Shown here piece after piece: positions 47,187-56,189 of a DNA stretch of 64,000 bases. Positions within the stretch are counted from its first letter, which is position 1, and the number at the start of each line of letters is the position of its first letter. The stretch spans positions 29,984,940 to 30,048,939 of the forward strand of contig CM075940.1 of NCBI GenBank assembly GCA_038030265.1, read 5' to 3'. A program made the position numbers and the translations under genes. This DNA comes from Corythucha ciliata. Lineage: Eukaryota > Arthropoda > Insecta > Hemiptera > Tingidae. A model generated the notes under the pieces. It was not told where the DNA came from. It saw only the letters and a program-made list of their open reading frames with translations, and made no database searches.

Positions 47187-47319
47187 ATCACGATGCGCAC
47201 TCTCTGAGTGGGACCCGGGAAATGAGATACTTGCCCCGTCGTCCTATGGCAAGCGCCACTCCCTATTCCCCTCCTTAGTTGCCCACACGAACCAAAAAGG
47301 TGGGGGACGTCCCTATATA

Positions 47320-47328
47320 AACGGGGTG
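47320..47328 (+). promoter_or_regulatory. TATA-box-like element
   Basis: CTATATAAAC in a GC-rich context, followed by a GC-rich leader and GAGCAGTTCGGTTTCGG at about 47,369. It resembles a retroelement or gene core promoter, but no coding frame follows. It may be a leftover LTR fragment within the hAT-like unit. Confidence 0.3.
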
Positions 47329-47459
47329 CCTAGCCCGGAGAAAACAATTCGCTACCACGCAAGTTAGCGAGCAGTTCGGTTTCGGTTGTGTTGGGTCTGC
47401 CACCCCGCAATTTGTTCAAGAGAGAGTGGCTTGAGAAATTCTACTAAAGATGACTTATT

Positions 47460-49190
47460 GATAGCTATTCGCTGCCTAAAAATAGCTAAATTATAGCTAT
47501 TCTCACCACAAAGAATCCTAGACTGACTATATTCGCACCCCAAAATGGCAAAACTGTCTATTTGTGTCATGAAAATAGCCAAACTGGCTTCACGTGCCCT
47601 GAAAATGTCTAAAAAGCAATGATTTTTGTGGACCTGAAAATTATTGAAAGATCATGATTCGCGCCTTGGGTTGACGTTTGCGCCTCAAGAACGGTTAAAC
47701 TGATTATATGCACGCCCAGGAAAAGCCTAAACAGGTCGCCCTTTGGATTGAAAAATCGACCATTCGCGCACTAAGAATGGCTAAACTAGCCATTCGCACC
47801 TTAAAAATGGCAAAACTGATGAATTCTGCCTTGAAAAAAAGCTAAACTGATTATTTGTGCTCTAAAAATAGCCAAACTGGCGATTCCCGCTCTAAAAATG
47901 TCCAAATAAATGACTTAAGAGTCCTAAAAATGGACCAACTGACAATTTGTGCACTGAAAATGCCTGAACAGATGATTCCTGCTTTCAAAATGGCAAAATC
48001 AACACCCGCGCGCCAAAATTGGCCAAACTGACGGTTCTCGCGCTTTGGCTTGACATTCTGTATTCACGCCCTAAAAATGGCAAAACTGACTATGCGCCAT
48101 ACAGATGGCCAGACTGGGCATTCAAGCCACAAAATCGGCAACACTTCTATGTGCCCTAAAAAAAAAAGCCGAACTAATAACAATATGCGCCTTGAAAATT
48201 CCCTAACTCGCTATTCACTCCCTAAAATTAACAAAAAAGACTTTATGAGTTGCCTATTAGTATGAATAGTTAATAACTGACGGTTCGCGCCTTAAAATGG
48301 CCTAACCAGATTATTCCTGTCCTGAGAATGGGAAAAACGACCATTTTGCGCGTCGAAAATAGCCAAACTGAGCCTTCACGCGTTAAAAATGTCTAAATTT
48401 ATTATTCGTACCCTAAAAATAGCTTAACTGGCTGTACACGCCCTAAAAATGGCTTACTCGTCCTCAGACGAGGATCCCAGGATTTGCTCGTGGGAGGGGC
48501 TTGGGAAATTCTGTACTTCGCTCGCCTGACTAAAAATGGCCTAAAAACAGGTAAACTGACTATAGTCGCGCCCCAAAATGGCAAAACTGATGATTTGTGC
48601 ATTGAAAATGACTATTTGTGCCCCCAAAAAAAGGCACTTACCACTCTATTAAATAATAGCCAAAATGATTTCTCGCGGCCTAAAAATAGCCAAACTGGCG
48701 ATTCCCGCTCTAAAATGGCCAAAATGACTCTAGGCGGCCTGGAAATGCCTCATTTATTACAGATTATTTCCTTCCTGAAAGCTGCAAATAGACCATTTGC
48801 GTGCCAAGAATGGCCAAAATAACCATTCGTGGCTAAATGGCTATAGAAGGAACTACTAATCCTACTCTCCTCTGCGCTCTATACTAAACATATAGCAAAA
48901 CTGACTATTCGCGCCCTGAAAATGGCAAAATCGACCAGTCGCGCGCCAATAATGCCCTAACTGACCCATTATCGCCCTGGTTTGACGTCCTACTCGCGCC
49001 CTATAAATTCAAAAGTCATGACTATGCGCTCTAAAATTGGTCAAACTGGGCTATTCCAAGCCGTGAAATAGGCAAAACTGACTCCGTGCGTCCTAAAAAT
49101 AGCTTAACTGACGATTCGCCCCTTTGGATATATGCCTAAACAGACGATTCCTGTCCTTAAAATTGACCAAACTGTCCATTGGCGCTTAGA
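47460..49190. repeat. Minisatellite array (type B)
   Basis: Dozens of degenerate units of about 30-33 bp run here with a core like CGCGCCCTAAAAATGGC and an AAAACTGACTATT-like tail. A phrase CTTGGGAAATTCTGTACTTCGC near 48,500 echoes one near 46,395 in the nested unit (the full match is shorter and imperfect). Open frames here are meaningless. Confidence 0.8.
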
Positions 49191-49231
49191 AAATTATGGC
49201 GTGAAGTCTGATTGGGTCGAATTTTTTGCAG

Positions 49232-49370
49232 ATCCCAGTGAGCACCCGGGCATGGCTGATGGGAGGTACGCGTACGCCAATGACAATGCGTGGGTCTCCA
49301 TCCTGCCTCAGGAACATGCATCCCTTGAATATTTGCGTATCTTGAAAGATAATGCCCCTCCTTATTTAGG
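49232..49370 (+). pseudogene. Possible captured exon fragment, unidentified
   Basis: After TTTTTTGCAG the plus strand reads DPSEHPGMADGRYAYANDNA and then WVSILPQEHASLEYLRILKD before a TATTTAG|GTATTC-like donor. Composition and codon-like content differ sharply from the flanking minisatellite and AT-rich sequence, and AG and GT borders bracket it. I do not recognise the protein. It may be an exon picked up by the hAT-like unit or part of its lost transposase gene. Confidence 0.35.
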
Positions 49371-49539
49371 TATTCATTTTTTAAATTACTTATTGAATTG
49401 CATTTATGTAAATTATAAAATTACCTATATGTATATAATTTTGTAATTTGAACCCCCCCCCCCCCCAAGAAAAAGTCCTGGGAACGCCACTGAATTCATG
49501 TCTAAGAGTTGTAAAACTCAATGATTCACGCTGTTTTGC

Positions 49540-49810
49540 TACTAATATCGAGAGAAAAAAAAAACGCTAATTCGCGGATATAATATTATGAGAAAAAGCG
49601 CTATTCCATGGCTATAAGACTGACAAGAGCACTCATTCTCAGCTAAAATTTGAAAAACGCCAATTCACGGTTTAAAATGAAGAAAATCGGTGATATTAGC
49701 GGCTAATTTTTTAAAACATCGATTCGCGGCCAAAATCGACAAAAAGCGCTTATTTGTTGCAGTGGGAAAGCATAGCGCTCATTAATAGCTAAAAAGGAAA
49801 AAATACGCCA
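49540..49810. repeat. Minisatellite array (type A), cut by a LINE tail
   Basis: Type A units (CGCTAATTCGCGGATATAA and similar) end abruptly at the 21-nt T-run that is the poly(A) tail of the minus-strand LINE to the right. Confidence 0.65.
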
Positions 49811-50041
49811 ATTTTTTTTTTTTTTTTTTTTTAGAAGAAGACCCCTTCTCTTTTATTTACTAGTTTACAAGACTCTTTATAATATCAGCTTACGATACTA
49901 TATACTAACACAAACTTACTCTTTCAATAACAGAAGGGCTTTAGGCACCCCCAGAGGCATACGCCTATATGTGGGAGTTGCCATCACTTTAGGTAGAAAA
50001 AATTGTTTTAAAACTAGTGCCGTGGTAACCTAAAACAAAAT

Positions 50042-51444
50042 TTAAAACTTATTAAAAGCATCTCGACTACACAAGAGCCACTTTTTTAGTAGGAATTTAA
50101 ACTTATTTGGTTTAGTTTCGTTTCTCAAAAAATCGGGTAGGGAATTGAATGCTTTCGGTGCTGCGTACACAAACGATCGCTGAAAGAAGGTAAAATTTGG
50201 CTTCGGAACAGTAACTAAATTTACGGCTCGAATGTTGTAAGCACGGCTCTTGAAAAAGTTTGCGTCTCCACTTTTCGCATAAAATTCCTTCAGGACCCTA
50301 AACAAATACAAGTTTCTAATTGGAATTATAAGTAGCTGAACAAATAGTGGGTAGGAATGATCACACCACCGACTCTTCAAAATAGTCCTGACAGCTTTTT
50401 TCTGCAACTTTTCGAGGGACAGCAAATTTGTAGCATACGCTCCTCCCCAACAAACCAAGCCGTACTCCAGCACAGAGTGTATCATTGCATAATAAAATTT
50501 CAATAGAAAATTTGAATCACACTTATTCCTAATGAAATACAGCATGTAGGTAGCCGCTCTAACTCGATTTGACACAAAAAGTAGGTGATCCTTCCATGAT
50601 AATTTAGAATCTATTGATATCCCAAGGTATTTAAAACTATTGACGTTATCCATAACTGTACAATTTGCAGTGCAGCTTCTCCTTCTTTCTAAACATGTTA
50701 TTTCATGGTACTTAACACCCCTCCTGGACTACTCTTTCCACTTAAATCGAAAAATAGGCTCTTTGTCTTTTAACTTAACTTTAATTTATTGTAATCAAAT
50801 CACAGGGATAGAAAGTCCAAATCAACCTGCATATCTTTTCGCAACGCTTCAACATCACAATTTGAGTACCTTGAAGCTACATCGTCTGCGAAAACAACCA
50901 CATCACCCCGAAAATCATGACAACACAGGTCATTGATGTAAAGTAAGAATAGGAGGGGTCCCAAAACTGAACCCTGTGGGATACCGATGTTCACAATGCT
51001 GTCACAACTAAATGAATCTCCAATATGAACACTCTGCCTGCGATCCATTAGATAGTTTTTAAACCATTCTAATACAATTCCTCTTATTCTATAGTTATGC
51101 AGTTTTTGGAGCAACAAATCATGATTCAGGGAGTCAAAAGCTTTGGTGTTGTCTATAAATAACGCAGAAACTTTTTTAGATTCGTTCAGAGACGAATACA
51201 CGCCTGACAGAAAATCTGTTAAGGCACTTTCAGTATTTTTTTTCGTTAAGAAACCAAATTGCATTTTACTAATTAAATTACATTTGCTTTGGAAACTCAA
51301 AAGTCTGAACTTCATCAGTTTCTCAAGAATTTTTGAAAAAGTACTCAGAAGAGATATGGGACGATAGTTTCTGACATCTAGGATCATTGGTGACATCAGT
51401 TTGGTAGGATCATTTACCAAACTTTTTAGGCCTTTTGAGCACAT
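50042..51444 (-). pseudogene. LINE reverse transcriptase (two frames)
   Basis: 51,444-50,800 encodes NYRPISLLSTFSKILEKLMK, LFIDNTKAFDSLNHDLL, GIPQGSVLGPLLFLLYIND and the catalytic VVFADD, then stops. 50,653-50,042 encodes the thumb and C-terminus (FKYLGISIDSKLSWKDHL, LEYGLVCWGG, AFNSLPDFLR). A frameshift lies between about 50,660 and 50,800. The N-terminal part (SLVNDPTKLMSP) is still endonuclease, so a deletion joins endonuclease to RT at about 51,390-51,400. Confidence 0.8.
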
Positions 51445-51454
51445 AAAGTCACCA

Positions 51455-51455
<1 letters not shown>

Positions 51456-51485
<30 letters not shown>

Positions 51486-51517
51486 GGGAGGGAAGCCCAG
51501 AAGAAACTATCTCCTAC
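51456..51517 (-). mobile_element. 62-bp 5'-truncated retroposon with poly(A) and 14-bp target duplication
   Basis: On the minus strand the insert reads about 40 nt ending GGGCTTCCCTCCCCGTTT, then AATAAT and poly(A). The flanks CATAAAGTCACCAT are identical at 51,442-51,455 and 51,518-51,531, the hallmark of LINE-driven retroposition. The same 3' sequence followed by poly(A) occurs at 53,714-53,779 on the opposite strand. It breaks the frame of the host LINE. Confidence 0.88.
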
Positions 51518-51531
51518 CATAAAGTCACCAT

Positions 51532-52009
51532 ACTGTTCAGTATCCGTGTTTTGCTTCATAAGATCAATATTCAAGTCACCAATAACTACAAGAATATTTT
51601 TACATAAGTCAACAGCTTTTCTGAACTCAACAAGAAAATCTTTTACAGAAAAATTTTGGTTACGGTACACCGACAGTACATCATGAGTTCCTACTACACA
51701 AACAATATTTAACAATACCACCTGAGCTGAGTTCAAGTCTATGGCTATATTTTGACAACGAATAGTACTATTTACAAATACCATGACACCTCCTGCTCTA
51801 CTCTTATTATCACATTTTACAAATGAGATATACCCGTCAATACTGTACAAAACACATTCCTCACTGCACAAAACAATAACGTCAGGTTTTACCTTTAGAG
51901 AGGACAACTCTACCAGGAATTTATCAAAGTTACTTATAAGACATCTAATATTTTGATGAACTATTGTTAAAGGCGTCTGTTTTAATGGAACTTGTACAGA
52001 TTCAATCAT
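51532..52009 (-). pseudogene. LINE endonuclease domain (AP-type, truncated)
   Basis: Starts at ATG 52,009. Motifs: LTIVHQNIRCLISNFDKFLV at the N-terminus, the catalytic E region (VIVLCSEECV), and VVIGDLNIDLMKQNTD, the GDLN motif of LINE apurinic-type endonucleases. The frame runs into the small retroposon at 51,517. The SDH motif that should follow is missing because of the internal deletion. Confidence 0.75.
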
Positions 52010-52205
52010 TGAAAATACGTAATTTATTTAGTTCGCATGATACACATTCTATAAGATAATATTTACAAGGAACAAAAAATTGGACTATGAACTGAATAAC
52101 AACAGAACTACTAGATTTGATTTTTCGTGAGAGAATCACATTTCCATTTACATTTTTACCAAGAAAAGGACGCAAGTTATGCTCGATATAAAGTACGATA
52201 CCATT

Positions 52206-52489
52206 TCAAGGACATAAAGCGCCGGAAGAGTGAGTATCGCAAGCTCTGAAAAAAGCGGCCTGCAAGAAGTGCGGGAGTGAACACCACACATTATTCGTTA
52301 TCGCCGCTTTCTGTAATTTGAAGACGCGCGTCACGCTGGTCGAATTTCCCCACAGGAGAACGCCGTATGACAGATGACTCGCAAAAAAGGAGTAGTACAC
52401 CATTCGCAGAACAGGAGCCGAGACGAGGCCCACAAGGCGTCGCATCGCGAAGAGACTGCGCGATAGGACCTTACACAGGTGCGTGATGC
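52206..52489 (-). pseudogene. LINE reverse transcriptase C-terminal fragment
   Basis: On the minus strand, HLCKVLSRSLFAMRRLVGLV, SHLSYGVLLWGNSTSVTRVF and KLQKAA resemble the RT thumb region of Jockey/CR1-type LINEs. It ends abruptly at 52,489, where a hAT-like end (CAGTGGCGGTTCTGGGCC) begins, so another insertion or deletion cut it. The piece at 54,489-54,600 could be from the same LINE, but the sequence in between does not join them. Confidence 0.65.
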
Positions 52490-52953
52490 AGTGGCGGTTC
52501 TGGGCCTCAAATACTGGTGAGGCGATAGGCGTTAACCCCCCACCCACCCTTCCCTAAGAGTCTTGTGTTTTTTTAATTGCGAAGATGTCGTGTGTGTTGT
52601 GTTTATAAAATCTAAAAAAGTTGTCTTCACCACATGTGTATTATTGAATTATCCCAAGTAGCAAAATTCAATGAAATAATATTGCTTAAACGTTTTTCTA
52701 GAATATTAAAAAAATATGTTGAATGTCCCATTTAAATAACATTATTTCAATGAACATTAATAATGTATTGTCAAGATTAATTCTTCACGTACAGAAAATA
52801 TTGCGCCATAAACATTGATAAAATATGCCAAGAAAAGTTCACAAAAAATATTGTGGCATTATATTGAATAGATATATTGGGTTGGTATATCAAAAATATT
52901 GGTTCAAACACGTGAAATAAATATTTAGGAGGCAATTATAGGGTGTGATGCAG
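52489..52953. other. hAT-like left end and AT-rich sequence
   Basis: CAGTGGCGGTTCTGGGCC begins at 52,489 with flank GCGTGATG; no right end followed by the same 8 bp was found. The rest is AT-rich and ATATT-rich and holds no recognisable gene. Confidence 0.4.
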
Positions 52954-53076
52954 CAAGGTGTTTGAAACATGTTCGGATCAGAGTTGCCATGGGACCAGCC
53001 AATAAAATGTAATCATCTTAAATTTTATAGGCTGGTTTCAGGGAAACTCTGCTCCGAACAATTTCAAAACACCTTG
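52954..53076. mobile_element. Foldback element (47-bp inverted arms)
   Basis: Arms 52,954-53,000 and 53,030-53,076 are reverse complements at about 38 of 47 positions, starting CAAGGTGTTT and ending ACCAGCC at the loop, around a 29-bp AT-rich loop. No coding capacity. It resembles a small foldback MITE or a decayed inverted pair; no target duplication was established. Confidence 0.75.
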
Positions 53077-53481
53077 ATGAAACTGTACTAATATGAAATC
53101 AATTACTGGTGTAATTTTTCAAACATTTCGGGTATATTCTTAAAATCAATATAAAACCTAAGAATATATTATGACACTTTTATAAAATCGCGTGACGGAA
53201 TCAGACAAAATTATTTACCAAAATTTCAAACACGAAAATGATTGAAATTATCGAGTTGCTGCTTACTCGAGTCGTCATTATTTTGCTGCTAACTCTTTAT
53301 ATGATGCGTTTGAAGCGATTTAAGCGAGCTGTTCTCCTCCAGAAGTTGAAGTCTCTACTTCGTTCGGAGGCAAATTTTTCCTTCCCGCCACAACACGGTC
53401 CCGCTGTTGAAAACGAACGACATTTTACTATTAACAGCTCAAGAAGGCAGTATAAGAATTATGCGAATTATTAGTACTCAC

Positions 53482-53640
53482 CCATTGTTGTAGGGAAATT
53501 CCACAACTGTTTTGAAAATCGCTTACGCTCACAAGAAGGCCAGTACTGCCACTGCCAATAGCAAGCAAATAATACGGACTCAAGGTCTTTTCTCGTTCTA
53601 AACACGCCACAACTTGTACGAACGCGCATGGCGTGGGCAC
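53482..53640 (-). other. Unidentified open frame with splice donor
   Basis: A minus-strand frame starting MPTPCAFVQVVACLEREKTL runs 53 codons to a consensus donor (CAATGG|GTGAGT). It could be a first exon of a transposon or gene whose other exons I cannot find. A plus-strand frame at 53,238-53,474 (hydrophobic N-terminus, then basic) overlaps its edge and is equally unidentified. Both are weak calls. Confidence 0.25.
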
Positions 53641-53732
53641 AACTTTGATCTTCGCTGTTCCCCTTTCCTCTACCGTGTCACCTTGAGGTCAGCCAGAGTA
53701 AAAACAAAACCTTTGGGCTTCCCTCCCCGTTT

Positions 53733-53779
<47 letters not shown>
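53640..53779 (+). mobile_element. SINE-like or LINE-tail retroposon with 43-nt poly(A)
   Basis: Ends GGGCTTCCCTCCCCGTTT, then AATT and poly(A) at 53,737-53,779. Its 3' end matches the small insert at 51,456-51,517 in the opposite orientation. The upstream limit is unclear (no target duplication found), so 53,640 is a guess. A long uninterrupted poly(A) suggests a recent insertion. Confidence 0.6.
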
Positions 53780-53782
<3 letters not shown>

Positions 53783-54299
53783 CCGCCCATTTCATTTTGC
53801 TGTTTTTTTCTTCGCGATTAAATTTTACGTACTGAGAATGAGTCGTAGTCGCACATATCATAATTATTATTTTCCACCATCAAAATGGGACCTTAGGCGC
53901 ATTTTTTAAATTTAAGTTTTCTTCAAAGCGAAGTTACAGAAAAAATAAAAAGCATAGTCAGCTTGAAGTTTCAGCACCACCCCGCGCTCATTAAACCAGC
54001 CCATGCCGTTCTCCCTGCCATTACTGCCGCACTGTCAGCTTTTGCTTTTGTCTTTCAATCTTCAACTAACCGAATCTACGATGAGTTCTCGGTCCCCCCC
54101 CCCATTCCTCTTTTTAAACCGAGTTCGTTTCCATTCTTCGTTCGCAACTCGCCCCGTCGCACGCTCTTCGTGTTCCCGCGTGGCTCATAAAGTTTTGTTG
54201 TTTTGATTGATCGTATTTTGTTATTCGTTCAAATTACCGCGACGTGATGTGCGTCGGTGTGTCATGGACATGAGCAGCATCGGTTCCGAGCATGAGTTC

Positions 54300-54488
54300 C
54301 GAATTTAATTTTTAACTTATGAAAAAATAAATATCTTGGATCTTTAAAGGATTTTCAAAATCCAAGGATCTTGATCCCGATCCTTTTTCTAGTCGAAGAT
54401 CTGGATCTTTGATCTAAACCATTTTTGGAACAGAGGATTTTGTATTTTGGATTTAGATCCAAAAAATGAGGATCTTGTCAAGCTCTGC
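54300..54488. repeat. GATCC-rich terminal-like sequence
   Basis: Dense GGATC/GATCC words end in CTTGTCAAGCTCTG at 54,488, abutting the LINE fragment. This resembles the end of a DNA transposon (complement CAGAGCTTGACAAG), but no partner end or flanking duplication was found. Confidence 0.4.
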
Positions 54489-54996
54489 AAACAGGATAGT
54501 GTTGACGTTGCCTTTAGTTAAAGCGCGAGGCAAATCATTAATGAATAACAAAAACAACACCGGACCCAACCGGATCCCTGTCTGACTCCGAGATTAATTT
54601 GCCTGAGACATGTATCAATTTTCTTGTCGCGTTCTTCATTAGTTTTAATAATTTCCTCCATCCGCTGGAAAAGCTTCTCAATCGAGACTCCAAGGCTGTT
54701 TTCGACATTTTTTATTTGTCCAATAATGTCGTCCCAGAGTGACTTTATGTCTGCAGAACTAACTGCCACGGTCGGAGCCATTTATTTTTTTTATACGCCA
54801 CAGAACAGTCAGCGCACCTCCAAGGTTGACCATTGCCCGAAACAGCCTTTATTTCATCCGCACTAAGAGGAGTATTTAAACACGCTCCGTGAAACACACC
54901 CGAACACAACGAACACTCAATCGATGGGGAATTTCTTAAAGATCGCTTGCAGATTTTACAGTGGCTCATATTTTTTAACATTAACGAGTCACTCAA
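54489..54996 (-). pseudogene. LINE ORF1 with PHD finger and coiled coil, fused by deletion to RT
   Basis: From about 54,996 the minus strand encodes a PHD-type zinc finger (CKIC, ECSLC, FHGAC, RCADC in C4HC3 order), then after a frame change a coiled coil (MAPTVAVSSADIKSLWDDI and on to EERDKKIDTC). It is followed directly by GVRQGS and, one frame over, the RT words LFLLFINDLPRALTKGNV. ORF1, endonuclease and most of RT have therefore been collapsed by a deletion of several kb. PHD-bearing ORF1 proteins are known from CR1-group and related LINEs. The fragment stops sharply at 54,489. Confidence 0.7.
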
Positions 54997-56189
54997 AGCA
55001 TTTTTTTTTTAATGCACACGATAAGTTCACATACCTTATTAACTTTTTACCCGGCACTAGTTTAATCGGTCGTGAGACAGAGGACATCCGCTCAGGCCGA
55101 GAGCACAGAGACAACAATTCGCGTTTTCGGGAGGCCTTTTTTTTTTACCTTTGCTAACCCATCCGTGGAAACGTAGGAATTTTGCCGAAACCACAAGGAC
55201 ATCGCTCGAAACAGTCAGTTTTGGGTCACATTTAGGGGGGGGCGACGCCCTCTCATCAGAAGCGATTTAGCCCAAAACTGCCTGCAGTTCTCAATTTAGC
55301 ATATATCTGGTCATGAGTACACCTCAAAATCGAAACAATTTAAAAATGGCACATAAACGCTATCATTTTTGGCCATTTTGAAGGGGAGGCTGATGCCCCC
55401 TTGGGAGCGTCCTGGCAAAAACCGCCAACATTTCTCATTTCACAATGGCCTGATAAGTGATAAACAGCATGTTTGGCTCAGATCGGAAAATTGGCCAAAT
55501 TCTTCGCCCACCGTGATTTCACCGTCAGTTTTGGTCACGCATGCATAAAACTGTAGCCATAGAGGAGCCTAATTGTCTGTCTTCCCTCGTTAGCATAAGT
55601 ATTGGCGGGGGTGGTCTGGGGGCAGGATCGCTGGCATGACAATATCGTTATAAAGTAGTGGCGTAATGTCATTGCCGGGCATGTTTTTTGCGTCGGGGCT
55701 GTCTGTAGAGGTTCCATACCGAAGATGGTTGTGGCACGACACCTTATAACGATATTGTCATTTTGGGGAATAGCGATCCTGCCTCTGCCCGTATTTATGT
55801 CGTTCGCGTGCGTATATTTTGTGTTTTATGGGGTCAATGCCCCCCCTCACTTCTATCTGTACACCCTCCATTCCCTCCCCCCTACCCAACCCCTTTACTG
55901 TTGACGGAAAAAAGATCGCTGCATGATAAGGATCGCTATGTTCTCTGAAAAAGATCGCTAACTTGACCTGGCATTTTTATTGTTCATTACATCATTTTGT
56001 CTTCAACAACAAATACAAATTTACAGCTATAATTCAATTTAAGCATTTTTGGTACAAAGCCATGGATTTACTACAGAACTGTGGCCTACCAGTCATTTTA
56101 ATTTTTTTATTTGATGAAATTTTCATCCTACTAACTACTATCCTTCATACTACAAAGTTCAACTCGGCTACATTTAAGCTTAAGGGGAT
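54997..56189. other. No gene seen; contains an inverted repeat
   Basis: Mixed-composition sequence between the LINE ORF1 fragment and the P-element pseudogene. Apart from the inverted repeat at 55,621-55,783 nothing is recognisable; short plus-strand frames lack family resemblance. Confidence 0.45.
55621..55783. repeat. Inverted repeat, arms about 33-40 bp
   Basis: GGCAGGATCGCT and GACAATATCGTTATAA in the left arm (55,621-55,653) recur as their complements in the right arm (55,744-55,783), which has a 7-bp insertion. The spacer is 90 bp. It may be a foldback MITE, or an inverted duplication tied to the end of the neighbouring P-like element. Confidence 0.7.

Larger units (their letters stand above)
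45837..49492. mobile_element. Array-carrying hAT-like unit with a nested smaller unit
   Basis: The 3,656-bp block begins CAGTGGCGTACCCATGG and ends TCCTGGGAACGCCACTG (complement CAGTGGCGTTCCCAGGA; 14 of 17 match). Identical 8-bp flanks AATTCATG lie at 45,829-45,836 and 49,493-49,500. Inside are type B minisatellites (about 47,460-49,190), a nested 897-bp unit at 46,290-47,186, a TATA-containing fragment near 47,320, and a possible exon fragment at 49,232-49,370. No transposase is present. Removing the nested unit and its duplication leaves about 2.75 kb. The termini and 8-bp duplication are those of hAT transposons. Confidence 0.85.
49811..52015 (-). mobile_element. CR1/Rex-like LINE with poly(A) tail, internally deleted
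   Basis: Minus orientation, with a 21-nt tail at 49,812-49,832. Endonuclease, reverse transcriptase and C-terminal region are present in order, but a deletion removes the end of the endonuclease and the start of the RT. A 62-bp retroposon has inserted at 51,456-51,517. The 5' end is near or just beyond the endonuclease start and was not resolved; no target duplication was found. Confidence 0.75.

Noticed and set aside
49811..52020. AAAATACG as LINE target duplication
   Set aside because: The left copy is not adjacent to the poly(A) tail; the match is likely chance.
52489..54488. A 2-kb hAT insertion splitting one LINE
   Set aside because: The flanks GCGTGATG and CAAACAGG do not match, and the two LINE fragments are not contiguous in the RT.
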